Of a DNA stretch of 64,000 nt, positions 10,746-23,398 are shown one piece after another; the stretch's first letter is position 1, and every line of letters begins with the position of its first letter. Under the pieces are notes generated by a model. It saw only the letters and a list, made by a program, of their open reading frames with translations, ran no database searches and was not told the origin of the DNA. Both the position numbers and the translations under genes were made by a program. This DNA comes from Riptortus pedestris. Lineage: Eukaryota; Arthropoda; Insecta; Hemiptera; Alydidae. The DNA lies in contig CM032232.1 in assembly GCA_019009955.1 (NCBI GenBank), positions 52,448,501 to 52,512,500 of the forward strand, written 5' to 3'.

Positions 10746-11917
10746 ATGTTACAAATTTGGCGACCGCTAGAGCAGAATATAATTTAGAATACACCTCGTT
10801 TTCATCTCTTTGGTAGAATCGGTGGAGACTTAGAGAATTTTTTTTCTAAAATAACTTGAATAGCTAATTTCCTTTGACACTCTAGGATACTGTAAATCAA
10901 TTTTTTTTTCCAATCTCAAGAAAAATTTAAGACGGGATTATCAGAAGGAAAGGAAAGCCTAAGTAAATAGATAAAGGAAGTGTTCAAATGCAATGGCTGG
11001 AAGCCATTTCTATTTTCTATATGGGAATGAATCGATGAGTCAAGGCTGACTGAGAGAGTGCTGATTCAGGAGTCCACCCTCGACCCATGATTCGAATCCC
11101 AAATCGGATCTAGTGAACCCAACCAGCCGAACCACCAGATGAACCTGGTTCCTTAGCCCCCCCTCCCGGCCTGATCAATCCACGACTCCCCTTCGGCATA
11201 TTTCTATTACATTTCAGGGGTAGCTGGGATCAAGCCGAGGCACAGTTTCAATGAAACATATCACTGGATTCCTCTTTTAAGCCAAAGATATTTGCTCTCT
11301 CGCTCTCTTTAATCAATTCATCACTAACAGCCTGTTCTTTGACCTTATCTACTGTGTAATGCTAATAGAATATTTATATATATATATATATATATATATT
11401 TCTACCCATGATTCTTATATATATTGTCCACATTTTGTTTCAATAATGAACAGAGATTGATAAGGAAGTGAGTTTATTCATAATGTTTTTGACAACGAAT
11501 TGGGATTGTATAGTAACCGCTTAACTGAAAGGCTCAGCAATAGTCCATCGGCTGATCATGTTCCCAAGGTGCTTTAAATTATAATACAAGTAAATTAGTA
11601 AAAAGGAAATGTAAATAGAAAGGACTTGTTGTAGACATGGAATGAATAAAATCCACAGTTATTATTCAGTCTAAATATTTCTCAAGCCAAGCTATCTCAG
11701 TAATGGTACTTAATAATAATGATTATGATTTATATTGTAAACGGTTCTTTTAACAGTCGTGATAAATTGACCAGGATATCGTTTCTTTTGTATTCTTCAT
11801 GGCTAAAAATTACGCTTTAGTTACGAGATATTCGTTGAGGAAATGTGAAAATATTGTGCACAGTAAAACGTTGACAAATGCTGCGTCATGCAGCCTCTAA
11901 TGATTGAATGAACGTAT

Positions 11918-11971
<54 letters not shown>

Positions 11972-12100
11972 AAAGGTTTATTCAAGTCAAAAGAACACTA
12001 AGAATAATCTACTTACAATAAATTTTGCAATTTATTTGATTTTAACATTCTCCCACTGGATTTAAGCTCTTAGCTCCTTTAAAAGGGCTTAAAAACTAAA
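10746..12100. other. Unassigned, two orphan (TA)n runs
   Basis: 11040-11230 is less AT-rich and has GATTCGAATCCC, a B-box-like sequence, but no convincing A box or tail, so a SINE is not called. TA runs at 11375-11399 and 11919-11969. Confidence 0.4.
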
Positions 12101-12542
12101 ATCGCGCAGGGGCTGCGTTAACTAAGTAGATATTCCACGCGGATTTATCTCAAAACTTGAAATTTCAATGGTAACAATATTTGGTATTCCGGCTTTAAAT
12201 GAAGTGCTTCATAATATAATATGACATTAGTTCAAGTCGGGGTTTATTGAAGCCTTAAAACTGAAAAATGCAAATATCTCGGTTAATATTCAAGATAGAG
12301 AATAAATATGTATAAAAATATTTATAGTACAATTTTCAATAAGATTGATTCTATACAACTTTTCGATCCGACCTATAGTAACGAAGATATTTCGAATTTT
12401 CAAAACTCCTGTCCTTTAAATCCCCTTCCCACTGTTCCGGTTTCAGCGATTAACGAATTTGATCTGTCATTTTACATAAAACGTTTAAATATCGAGTTTA
12501 ACGATCACATTGAAATTGTAACCTTAAGGGAAATCTGCTAAA
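12101..12542 (+). mobile_element. TA-element with both ends, microsatellite lost
   Basis: H end (CGCGCAGGGGCTGCGTTAAC) at 12101, interior blocks, then ATATCGAGTTTAACGATCAC joined by deletion to the P end (CTTAAGGGAAATCTGCTAA) at 12542. The whole (TA)n region and the CATCGATCC block are missing. A 77-codon open frame (12308-12541) follows the family's shared frame but ends in the P palindrome. Confidence 0.8.
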
Positions 12543-13177
12543 ATACATAAGACCAACTTATTTATATTATAGAAAGTTTTGTATGTCGCCGTTTTTTACA
12601 GCGTTCTCATGGATAGGACAAATAGGGACTAAAAAGTGAATAGACGTCAGCTGTGAGTCGTTCTATCACGTGACTCGTTACGCCACATTCTCCAATATGG
12701 AATAGGCCCTCCAGCCGGGGGTTAGGGCCTTTTAAGCAACGCCCCCCTCCCTTTCCAAACTGCTTTTAGACTAATAACAGATAGCATAAGTCGGAGGCTG
12801 GCTCGGCTCGTTAATTATCAAGATCTTAGCCAAGCTTCCCAGAACTCCAGGATCCATTTTGAAATCGTAAAACTTCTCTCAGGAAGTAATATCTAAATGG
12901 GTTGGAACTATTCAGAACAGCGGGGTGTCATGTATATTTAATTCCTTCCAAAACTTTGGGCTCCCCTCCTCCTCTCTTTTATTTTCTCTCTGTGTCTGGT
13001 GGCAGCGGTTAATATCTATAAAATAATTTATAAACTAGTTTTTCTTTACAAAAAGTAGCCACAATAGCAGGTTTGTATATTAACTTATTTAGTTAATAAT
13101 ATTAAACATTATTATTTATTTACCTGTTTTTGCCGTGATTTTCTGTGAAAGTTCTTCAAACTCCTTTAAAAAAAACT
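12543..13177. other. No recognisable feature
   Basis: Unique-looking sequence; no long open frame and no repeat shared within the window. Confidence 0.4.
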
Positions 13178-14100
13178 TAAATTTGTTTGATCTTTACAAA
13201 ACTTGATATTTAAACGTTTTATATCAAATTAAAGATCAAGTTCTTTTATGAATAAAATCGGACTTGTGTAAAGGGGGGGAGGATTAGTTAGAGGACGGAT
13301 TTTGAAAAGGTTTATATATAATTTTATTTCCTATCTGGAATATTAACAGAGATATTTGTATTTTTTGTACTTCTCAGCATTAAGTAGACCCACGGAAGCT
13401 AAAATATCAAATATTATTTTCATAGGAGATTAGATACATGCTACATTTTAATGTATGTAGGATGAAAAAATGCCAAAATACCAACTCAGAAGACTACAAC
13501 ATTTTGATGACACCAATTATGATTTTACCGTCCGGTGCAGAAATCGATGTGTAATCGTTTCATTCAACACTAAAAATCATATTCGTTAATGCCTGAAATC
13601 ATATCAGGAATAGGAGGAGAGGTAAGGGAGTCAATTCCAAAATGCGAAATACCTCCGTTATTATGTGTCGGATCGAATGATGTTTCAGAAGCAATATTTT
13701 TAAACTATTGATGACTTACAATTATTGTTCAATCCATAATGTAATTATTAAGCAAGTTATTCGTACTTCGTGGTCTTCAGCCTTTAATAAACCTCCACTT
13801 TTTATCAATCACTAATATAGCTTTCCAATTTGTGGAAAATCTGCTTAGTTCACGTTGCCTCTTCTTGACAGTCTTTTATGAATACAGGTTGTCTAACGAA
13901 ATTTCCCCACCCAATATTAATTTTTTATTATATGAGGTAGAGAATTCCTCTATTTTTTTGTATATTAAAATTCGCCAACTCACACACTCTCACACACACA
14001 CACATATAAATTTAGACGCACCTCATTTTCATCTCCTAGGAGTTAGTTACATTGTCAATGTGCATTTGTCGAAATGTTTCAAAATTCAATGTTTAAAATG
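13178..14100 (-). mobile_element. Cluster of three TA-element fragments
   Basis: Minus-oriented interior (13178-13400) is followed by a variant-subfamily interior with an H end (13505-13880; ACTAAAAATCATATTCGTTA, CTGCTTAGTTCACGTTGCCT). A plus-oriented P-side fragment with (CA)n and ACGCACCTCATTTTCATCTC lies at 13978-14100. Confidence 0.6.
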
Positions 14101-14939
14101 CGGTGAACTGCAATTGTTTTTATAGGCCCTTCTAACTTGAATCTTTAGAGAGTCATTTGGATTTTTTTTTCAATCTTCATTTGTGATTTTTACTTAAAGC
14201 AACAGTATCAAGCCTTCGGACCAGCTCGAATTTCAAGTCGATTTTTCTTATTTTCTCATTATTTCCTATTATGGGAGTCATCTTATCAATAGAGTACAGA
14301 TTGCGTGAGAAATATGGTTAGTTTACTCAGCATCTGAGCAAAGGATGCTTTTGTCAACAACTCATGATGGTCGGAAACATTTGGAACCTCTCGTCTCAAC
14401 AACAAACTTAACCGGTGATTTCTCAAAACAGAATCTACTAACAAAAAAATAAATAAATTACTCTATCGCGGTCACCAAATTATTTCCTTGTATTACTATT
14501 GATTTAAATAAAGAAAATGTTTGGTTGCATTTCTTTTTGGATGATTACATTCATCTGAAAGTGAGATATCTGTTTCAAAGCATCGAATCGGAAAATGTCT
14601 TGTCTTGTTATGATAAATACGGAGAAATTTAAAATGTTTTTTTCTTCACCCTCCTCTAGCCCTCTCTCCCTCCTTCCTTTCCCCTTAGTCGTTTTCGATG
14701 CAAAGAGAATACGCACAGGTAAGCGTTAACGATCCAAAATTTGAAATTTCAAGCCTAGAGGATCTTTAGTTAGCCATATACGTACCTACGTATACATCTA
14801 GTCAAAATGGGACCAGAGAAGGTCAAAACGTATTTTTTATTCTGTTCTTAAATTAGAAAAACGAAAGGCGATTAAAATATTATCTTTACTTAGTAGAATT
14901 TCCCACGTGCGTCAAGTATTTGCATTTATATTTTATGAT
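14101..14939. other. No recognisable feature
   Basis: AT-rich; GTTAGTTTACTCAGCATCTG near 14320 may be a worn TA-element H end. Confidence 0.35.
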
Positions 14940-15425
14940 ACAAATCTTTGATTTTTAGGGTTCAAATAATGTGCTTGTTAATATAACAGCTTATTTTTAA
15001 TGTGATATGAGTAGGAGTGAGGCTTCACTTGAGACCGAAAACCATAAAATGCAAATATCTTTATTAATAATCAAGATACTGAAAAATTGTACATAACAAC
15101 GTTTTGTAGAACATTACATTTGCAATAAGATTGGTTGTTTACAATTTTTTCTATCCGACACATTATAACAGATATATTAATAATTCTCGAAATTCCCCCT
15201 TCTACTGGTCGGATTTGAGCCAATAACAAACTTTTAGTTTTACATAAAACGTTTAAATATGAAGTTTTGTTATGATCAAACAAAGAGTGTTAACAGACAA
15301 TATATATAGTTTTGAGCGGACCTCATTTTCCAACCAGAGTAAGATCGTTGGATATTTGAGGAATTTTTCGAAAATCGCGTCTTGATTAAGACCTCAATAG
15401 CTGATTTCTAAGGGAAATCTGATAA
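14940..15425 (+). mobile_element. TA-element, 5'-truncated copy
   Basis: GAGTAGGAGTGAGGCTTCAC, CATTTGCAATAAGATTGGTT and AACAAACTTTTAGTTTTACA are followed by a tiny TA tract, TTTTGAGCGGACCTCATTTT and a shortened P end (CTGATTTCTAAGGGAAATCT). Confidence 0.7.
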
Positions 15426-16805
15426 AATAAGGCAAAATCAAAACAAAATGTTTAAGATATTTTTGTTTTAAGAGTCACTCAAGGTAAGGTGGATCTGACC
15501 GCTCATTAGTGATGAATCCTGAGTCGGTGGGGAGAGCTGAGGAATTTAATAAAGCCCGTAAGGACAGTCAGCGGTCAAGCCAACTACGGCAAGGGTCGCG
15601 GCTTTGTGGCATCCTTTGCAAAATTTTCCTCATCCTTTACTCAGCAATATTCCTTAGTATAAAGAGGTCGATTTGTTGTTAGTTTATTATATATATTTAA
15701 TAAATCTGTAAAGTGATGAACGCTCCAGAAAATTGGAGGCTAACAAGTTTAAATTTCTGCATCAAAACATATATCAGTAATCAAGATGACCCCTCCAATC
15801 AGCTGATTCAAAAGCCCACTGCCATAATAATTAATTGGATCAGCTGATTTCACGAGGTCATCTGGATTCCTGTTTTCCACTGAGACTGCACTGGCAATTT
15901 GAAACTTTTGAAATGAATTATGATAGGCACTGAGGTTGGCGTGATGCAATAATAACCTCATTATTTAATAAAGAGTTTTATCCACTGACTGTTAGTCACG
16001 TGAGTGAAGGTTACATTTCTGATCACTGTGAAGATGTATTAAATGCAACGAACAGCACTTCGGAGTGGTTGAAATACCTATAAGCCCCTCAGGCAGACTA
16101 AACTAAAAAGATTGTCAAGAAGATATCACATTATAATATATCGAATCAACCAAGTGTGTGTGCATGTGCATACCAAGTATAATCTAGGTTTGCAAGTGTA
16201 TTATGACATACGCTATGACTTATACGACCAACCAGAGCCTCAAAATTAATAATGTTTAGGCGCTACATATGTCACATGCTAATTTTTGTACTCTTGAATC
16301 TTTGCATAATACATGACAGTGCGTCATATGTATTAGAAGATTGTAAAGGACATATATACAAAATCGTACATATCTTCTTGACAGTGCATCGGACTGTGAA
16401 ACGTGGACTCTCGCCAATGATATCGGGAAGGCCCTACTGTTCTAGGAGAGAAGAACCATGATATAGATATTTGGAACTCCGAGAGATAAGCATATATGAC
16501 GAATTAAAAGCAATGAATTAATGGTGTTGTTTGATACGTCTGCTGTCGTCGGTCAGAAATGCAGTTAGACGGCTAGTGTACTCCGTGGAGATTGCCGAAC
16601 AGGATATCCAGAAAAATGTATTTTGGTAGAACAGGTGGAACGAGGAGCAGTGGCAGGAGAGGCAATGCAGTGGATGGATATAGGTTTGAATGGGAAGTCC
16701 CTCAATGCAGACAACACAATGTGGTTATGAATGGATCCTGTAAAGAACATCGCAGATGCTCCTGCAAGGACTGTAGGGCCTAGCATTTAGTTAGTTATGC
16801 ATTGA
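15426..16805. other. No recognisable feature
   Basis: Short open frames on both strands at 16565-16786 overlap each other. The plus one ends in a Cys/Lys-rich stretch (CKEHRRCSCKDC) but matches no family I know and lacks splice sites. Confidence 0.4.
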
Positions 16806-16910
16806 CTCCCGTCACCCTGGTGCAGCGTAAACTACGCAGATTTCCCACGCACTGCAATATGATAAGCTGTTGATCTCAACTCACCATCTATTCTTTATTT
16901 CTCCCGCATC
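16806..16910 (+). mobile_element. TA-element H-end fragment
   Basis: CCCGTCACCCTGGTGCAGCG, TAAACTACGCAGATTTCCCA and GTTGATCTCAACTCACCATC match the H end. Confidence 0.65.
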
Positions 16911-16959
16911 GATAAGTCTAATCTAATCTTTGGCCCTATCTAATCTTCAGTCGTTGTGC

Positions 16960-17565
16960 CTAAATTAAAATAGGTGGCTACACATGACATACGAAGACAG
17001 GCATGATATTTCCTTACAAGTTGTAGAAGGTGAACTGAAATAGGAACAATATCCAATTCCCTGTGGATTTGGCTATTCCTAACAAACCAGGGAGCATTTG
17101 CCGCTATCTGAAGTACTTTGCTCTGGAAGGACTGGAGTTTATTTTGGTGTGTGTTGCTGATGCCCAGCCAAACTGGGCATGCGTATGTTAATATTGGGAG
17201 TATTTTTTAAGAGAGTAGTGTTTTGTAAAGAAGTGTTACGCAAGTCAGTTTCAGTGGTGTATTTTTGGTTATTAAATGGTTTATTTGTGCAAGTCGATTG
17301 TGTGCTTGTTGCAATTTAATGTGGATATGATTGCGTCATGTAAGTCGTGTGCCAAAATGTACTCCGAGATAACAGATGTTCTGGTCCTTCGGAGTCCAAG
17401 GAATTGAGTGATGGCCAATTTTCAGTTCAGGAAGATCTTCGTTCTTGAAACGACGAAGAGTAAAAATCTTAGCCTGCGTTTTTACGGGGTTTAAATGAGA
17501 GCTTCCACTTCTTGTACCATATTGAGTCCTGGTCGGCTGCTGTTTGGAAATGAAGTATGGAAGTG
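16960..17565 (-). pseudogene. Jockey-like LINE reverse-transcriptase relic next to the follistatin exon
   Basis: On the minus strand the order matches the palm end, thumb and connection of Jockey-clade reverse transcriptases: SIWYKKWKLSFKPRKNA, then a frame change, IPWTPKDQNICYLGVHFGTR, an in-frame TGA where Trp is expected, NHIHIKLQQAHNRLAQI, VTLLYKTLL, a frame change, LPILTYACPVWLGIS, and ANAPWFVRNSQIHRELDI. At least two frameshifts and one stop are present. It begins about 75 bp past the splice donor of the follistatin exon and has the same orientation. The catalytic YADD and everything before it are missing, so it is a fragment. The RNase H part would have followed below 16960 but is not recognisable. 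Confidence 0.8.
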
Positions 17566-17640
17566 TTTGGAGTTTCGTCCTGTGTGAAACCTATTTTAAA
17601 GCAATAAAAATTCATATTTGGCAGTAATTTAAATACACAC

Positions 17641-17856
17641 CTCCTTGGAGACACCTGAAAGAATGGTCGACTTGTAGCCTATCACCTTGTAGACAGGCTG
17701 CGCGATGCAATGCGCAGTGGTTCTGATACAGCTTGCCGTCTGTCCCACATACTGCACTCCTATGCTTGGGGCAGTCCTCTACGCAGACGCACCGGGCTAT
17801 ACCTGCCCGCACCTTACACTCCTGACCTTTGGCGCAATAGTGCACCAAACATGGAT
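17641..17856 (-). CDS. Follistatin/Kazal-domain exon, follistatin-related (FSTL-like) protein
   Basis: This 216-nt exon has acceptor TTTCAG and donor GTGTGT and is symmetric phase 1-1, as is usual for extracellular module exons. The peptide opens PCLVHYCAKGQEC and carries ten cysteines in the order of a follistatin domain: an EGF-like hairpin (C-x4-C-x5-C ... CVC-x4-C), then a Kazal core with VCGTDGKLYQNHC and HRAACLQGD. In follistatin-related proteins this secreted module binds TGF-beta family ligands or matrix and is usually followed by EF-hands, with or without Ig domains. Those exons would lie downstream on the minus strand, outside or unrecognised here. The open frame continues past the donor for about a dozen codons, but domain end and splice site agree. 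Kazal inhibitors and agrin or SPARC modules are alternatives; the hairpin-plus-Kazal layout and the HRAACL segment favour FSTL1/4/5-like proteins. Confidence 0.85.
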
Positions 17857-18117
17857 CTGAAATCAGAATATATACATGCTTACATGTAAGTATATATGAG
17901 GGAGCATAATGCCGAAAATAAAGCCCAAATATTAAAAGTCAGTCACGCAGGTCTATTCTCACCATATATTTTCTTCACGCCTGCACACCGTAACCACCGT
18001 TGTTGTATCATGAACCTTTTCATTCCAAGGTTAAATAACAAATATGGTGTTCATCGATCTTTTACTTTGTAAGATACATGCAACTACGATACGTGATGGC
18101 GTAATTAATTAAGATTT

Positions 18118-18656
18118 TTCGTTCTTTACTCGAAACTGTGTAGTTGATTTTTACCATACTCGACATTTAACCGTTTCATGCAACTCTAAAGATCAAACTT
18201 GTTATTGGCTGAATTTCGGATCTCGGGTTAGAGTGGGGGATTCGAAAACTAAAAATGTATCCGTTATTATGAATCGGATATCCCCTCCTCTTCTAAACAT
18301 TGGGTTTAGGTTAGGTTTCGGGTTTATGGGTGATCAACTTCTAGGTTATTACGCCTTTCAACTTTATCATTTTTTTTATTTTTCCTCAGTAAGTCCTTTT
18401 GCCTATTTCTCTTTATACTTTATTACTATATATTCACTGATCATTAGCATTCTTTCAGGAGTTATATTGATATAACAATAATATTATTTACAATAAAGAA
18501 CGTACAAACTAACAATGAATTTATTTATTTGCTTTTAGTCATCGGGGTTTTACATATAAATAAAGAATATGTGTTGAAATGAGATCACACGTGTGCTATA
18601 CGAGGAAGTGGGAAATCTGTATAGTTTTCGGACCACCTGCTTGACGGATTTTTTTC
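18118..18656 (-). mobile_element. TA-element, variant subfamily, H half
   Basis: Interior (TACCATACTCGACATTTAAC, TAAAGATCAAACTTG) leads after unrelated sequence to the H end GGGAAATCTGTATAGTTTTC, CCACCTGCTTGACGG and T7. It has no TA tract. Confidence 0.65.
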
Positions 18657-18889
18657 ATACATTAACCCCACCACACAGGAGATTCAATTTGACAGAACAG
18701 TTACTTCTCACTCCTCTTCCTCCCTGAATTCAGGTATTCTTAACCGAGAGGAGAAAATAATAGCTTAGCTAGCTAATTATGGCTTAAGTTGCACTAAAAA
18801 CATCGTTTTAAGACAAATGTTAAGTATGTTTTACTTTACGCAATATTTTTACAACTTTGACTTGTTTGCGATTTGAAGGAAAAGCCCCA

Positions 18890-19500
18890 TAAACAGGCGG
18901 TAGTGGATTCGTGTCTCCCGCAAGAAATCGGACAAGAATCAGGGCTTCGAAAATAATAATGCCAATTCTTAGCAAGCTACAAGCAATATTGCCGAAAATG
19001 TTCTAGAGCCTTCCTTCGGTAGCTCAGAGGAAGTCTCTATTGTCTTCATTTGTAAGCAAGCAAAAGGCCTTGCAGTAGCTAACAAGACCCTATAAAAATA
19101 ATGCATAAATGCATCTCCATTAAATACTAACTATCCTGACCTCTTGAGTATATAACATATTCTATCAAATCCATTAGGCCGTGGTGGAGGGAGTTCCTTT
19201 AAGAGCCGCATATGGCGTCATTATATATTCGAACTATCAGCCGAAAGTAATGAACCGAGGAAGTTCAACTCTTATTATCGTTTTAAATTAAATCGACAAT
19301 GGCATTTCAGACGGCAGAACGAATGAATTAAATATGTTTGACAATTGACTCGGGACGTTGGGCTTCTGAATTATCAACAGGAGTCGTTATTATCTAGAAA
19401 TACACATTGTTAATGCATTCTACGGACACGTTTGTCGATAACACAGATTGATAATCAACTATCAATGGAATTTAATTTTTGACTCTAGAATGCTTTCAAT
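18890..19500. other. Unique-looking, less AT-rich stretch
   Basis: No repeat family of the window is present. 19180-19490 has dense homeodomain-like cores (TAAT, ATTA), GACAATTGACTCGGGACG, ACACGTTTGTCGATAACAC and TTGATAATCAACTATCAATG. It resembles a conserved intronic regulatory element in texture only. Confidence 0.3.
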
Positions 19501-19734
19501 TCCATTAAATAATTCCAGTTTTACTGGAACAACTACATTTCTATCTCAATGGCATCTGCTGTTCTGATACATTTTTGATTGTATTATCTGAAATAATGTG
19601 GGGCAGAGTTGAAACACCTGTGAACGCCATTTTGAAGATATGACAACAAGCTAAATATGAACTTCCTCCCTACTAACAAACCTAGTGTATTCAATAACTT
19701 TCCTACCACTTTAATGTCCTCGATATTTGGTATT

Positions 19735-20150
19735 TATGATTGAAAAAAAAAAACGTTACATGATATATTCGCTTCTTGACAAGTGCGATAACTAAAAGTG
19801 GGAGTGTACTGAAGGCCAAATATTACTCAATGCAAAAGTCTCAGCTAACATTCAAGATAGATAATAATAATAATAATAATGATAATAGAACAACATTTAT
19901 AAAAAATTAAATTAACAACAAGATAAGTTATGTGTAAAGATTTCATTTTCCCCACATTTAAACCCGCCACTTCTCCCGATCCTATTTCAGCCGTTAATGA
20001 TTTTAATCTTTATTTTCACGCGAAACGCTTATATATCGAGCTAGAGCAGCAACAGATAAGTATATATATGTAAATAATTTTGAACGGACCTAATTTTCGT
20101 CATCTCCTCAATAGAATAGAAGTGATTGACATTTTAGGAAAAAGTTAAAA
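19735..20150 (+). mobile_element. TA-element interior and P-side fragment
   Basis: GTGGGAGTGTACTGAAGGCC, CAGCCGTTAATGATTTTAAT, a minimal TATATATATG and TTTTGAACGGACCTAATTTT are present. Both termini are missing. An (AAT)n run lies at 19860-19890. Confidence 0.6.
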
Positions 20151-21779
20151 GAAACGTTAAGATCGGGACACCTTTTATATATATTTGATTTCCGATTTAC
20201 CACTGTAAAATTTCCAAGTTTCAATTGTAAATGATTATTCCGTTCAGAGGTTATCGTGCTAATGAACACACACACGCATTCACAGACAAACACACACACA
20301 CACGCACACACGATAATAAAATATTACAAAATGGGCCATTTGCTACTAATAGACACTCGTATCGCTGCATTTCCCATAGCCCGTCAAGGTATTTCAGGAA
20401 AGCTATTTCATCCATCAGCGTGTCAGAGAATTAAAATGCTATTAGAGTTCCAGTGAAGGGGCACGGGTTTATATACATAGATCATGACATTTGCATTAGT
20501 TCTACTTAGAGCTCCAGTTAGTCCTAAATTAAAGTTTACAAATGTAATTATAATAAAATATACATATCATCTACATATTTATCACCTCCATTATTTAAGT
20601 ATTAGATGCTTCCTTTTCTAAATGTCATGGGTCTATTTATTTCAGAGCATATATTTCTATTGATGATTATCGTTGATGGCAGCCGATGGATCTATCATTT
20701 TATTATTATTAGCATGACACACATTCAAGGGGAACGAAATTAATTTTGGGAATTTTAAAAGAACTCGCCATACTAATAAGAATCTATTCTTTTCTTGAGC
20801 TGTTGACTGTCACTTAGAGTGAAATGAAACTCTGCAGCGTTGCCAACGTTTCGGTATAATGTATTACCCATAGCAAGGTCTATAATATCAAAAATATGTT
20901 AATGGCATACAGGATTTATTAATTTATTGTTTTTTTTTATTTATTTCATTAAATATATAAATTAAACTATAGTGCCAATGTTAATAATTAAAAGTCACTT
21001 CCAATACTGAAGACAACAAACTGAAGACAGCCATTTAGTTAAAATGACAAAAAAAATATTTTGAGTTTGGAGCCTACGAAACTTCATCCAATTTTCATAC
21101 ATACGTAATTATTGTGTGTGTGTGTGTTTTCGTCTACGGATGGGGGGTGGTCACCGTTATGTGGATGGTATAGAAAGGATGGGGGATTGTAGAATATAAT
21201 TACTTAAGATCAGCTGTTACAAGGAACAAATATTTATGTCCTCGTTAATCCCTTCTAAGCTCCTGACTTCCTGGTTGGCTTCATTCTACAATCTGAAAAA
21301 TCAGATTGTATCAGATTGCTATTGTCTCCGACTCTTCTACTTTCATAAATCAATCTATTTTTGTGGCAATTTGACTAAATTGGATAATTCTGTGTACAAG
21401 CGGCAGAATTCAGTTTGTAAAAAGCTTTTAAATATTAACATTATATATATTTAAAAAATAATTTATTAAATCCTATAAATTGTTTATTATTAATATATTT
21501 GTGATATTGTAGCCCTCGATAAAAGAATCAAATTATAGCGAACAAGCTCATTTGATTTGATTTCTAAACTTGGCCTAATAAATAAACCACCCTTTAGCTT
21601 CTCCCACCTTTTAGCTTCAACCACCCTTAACGCTCATAAAGATGCGCAGACTAAAACGTAAAAAAAAAAAAAAAAAAGCTAATACCAAGGACGGACAAAC
21701 AATTTACCGTGACATATTCACAAATCACCCTTTCGTCTTACCACACCTAAAAAGTAAGCAAACGTACGAATGGACTAAA
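20151..21779. other. No recognisable feature
   Basis: AT-rich with a CA-rich stretch (20266-20310), (TG)n at 21114 and a poly(A) run at 21660. Confidence 0.4.
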
Positions 21780-22230
21780 AAATATTGATGCGGTATAATA
21801 TCAGAAATATAAAACCCACTGGCACATGGATAACTAACTCTGTACAACTAGAATATGGTATATCGAAAGAACAATGCCAGCTGTACTTAATGTGAAAACT
21901 GAATTTTCCCCACATGCCAGCCAATTATGACGGTCTCCAAGGACAGTAATCAATATGATATGAATTAGTCATCGTATAGCTGTACTTGAAGGTACGTTAT
22001 CAATAAACTAAAACGTAACCTTACGTACCTAGACTAAAACATAGATTAACAGAAATATGAAACCTACTGCTCACGGACAACTATAAAACAACATTTGACG
22101 AGCTTGTAGATAGTGCTCCCGGATCGAAGCGCTTGCCAGCTGTAGTCGATGATCAGTTATTTCGAGAGTAATCAATATGATATTAATATTCATAGCATGA
22201 CTACACTCGAAGTAACGTTAACAATAAACA
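21780..22230 (+). repeat. Degenerate repeat, two adjacent copies (third at 55030-55210)
   Basis: GTAATCAATATGATATGAAT and GTAATCAATATGATATTAAT follow similar upstream text in two units, about 21790-22010 and 22030-22230. A third relative at 55030-55210 shares GATAGTGCCC, TTGCCA and GATGAGCCAGTAATG-like text and follows a worn TA-element H hairpin. Family unknown. Confidence 0.5.
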
Positions 22231-22708
22231 TGAGAAGGGAGTGCGTGAGGAGTCAACACGGAGAAGGGTGGAACAGAGAGTGCGTGCGTTGCGTATGTTT
22301 GTTCCAATGTATCCTGCTAAAATGTAGGAGCAGGGTTCACGTACTCCCAACTAATTAGCTTCCCGTGGGGCAATAACCGCGCTAACCAACCTGCATTACA
22401 ACTACCTTCCATTACAACAACACGTGGCCACAATAAAATGGCGCTCCTTAAAAGTTAATTCTGTTTCACCTAATTTTGATAATCTACCTTTGTTTTTTTT
22501 TACCCGGCGAGTCCACCCTTCAGACGTGACCAAGCATGCAGATGTCGCTCGGAATTAACGTTTCTCAATTACTACAAGTGGACAAAATTAAAAACTTAAA
22601 ACAAGTTGGGAGAATTAAAAATAACAGTACAATTATAGTAATTGTATTGTAAATGTTTCAACGGTAAGTGACATACTAATGAGGCTCAGGTTCTCATTGA
22701 GACCGTTT

Positions 22709-22828
22709 GAGCTGATTTCCTTTAAGGGACATCAGCTATTGAGGTCGTACTCATGACGCGATTTTCGAAAAATTTCTTCTAATGTCCATCGATCCTATCC
22801 AGGAGAGGAGGGACAAAAATGAGGTCCG

Positions 22829-22882
<54 letters not shown>

Positions 22883-23300
22883 TATTTGTCTGTTAAAGCT
22901 CTAGCGGTCACAATTTTTGTTTGATCGTTACCAAACTCGATATTTAAACGCTTTATGCAAAAAGACAGATCAAGTTCGTTAATGGCTGAAATCGGACAAG
23001 AGGGAGAGGGATTTTCGAAAATTCAAAGTATCTCCGTTACCATAAGTTGTGTCAAAAAATGTATAGAACCAATTTTATTGCAAATTAAATTTACTATAAA
23101 TATTGTTCTATACATTTATTCTCTATCTTAAATATTAACCGAGATATTTGCATTTTAGTACATGTGGGCCGATAATGGACGAGTGGGTTTCCCACAAAAG
23201 CTAGTTCGGCTCTCGTATGGTGATTTCTCTATCCCGTACGTATAATTTCACGTGGGAAATCTGCTTAGTTTTCGCAGCCCCTGTGTGACGGAATTCTTTT
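22709..23300 (-). mobile_element. TA-element, both ends present
   Basis: P end (GCTGATTTCCTTTAAGGG) at 22709, (TA)n at 22839-22886 broken by CACA, interior blocks to TTTAGTACATGTGGGCCG, then the H end (CGCAGCCCCTGTGTGACGG) at 23300. It faces the copy at 23399 head to head across about 100 bp, forming an inverted pair. Confidence 0.8.
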
Positions 23301-23398
23301 ATTAACATCGTATTCATTGACTATGTTATTCGTCTTGCTTTATAGACTCGTCCGATGAGGCTTACAACTGGTAGAACCTTACCATTAGCTTGAGTCTG

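Noticed and set aside
11040..11230. Possible second SINE with GATTCGAATCCC
   Set aside because: Only a B-box-like match; no A box at the right distance, no tail, no second copy in the window.
16565..16786. Overlapping frames, one ending in CKEHRRCSCKDC
   Set aside because: Frames on both strands overlap, no fold or splice sites; the Cys spacing fits no family I know.
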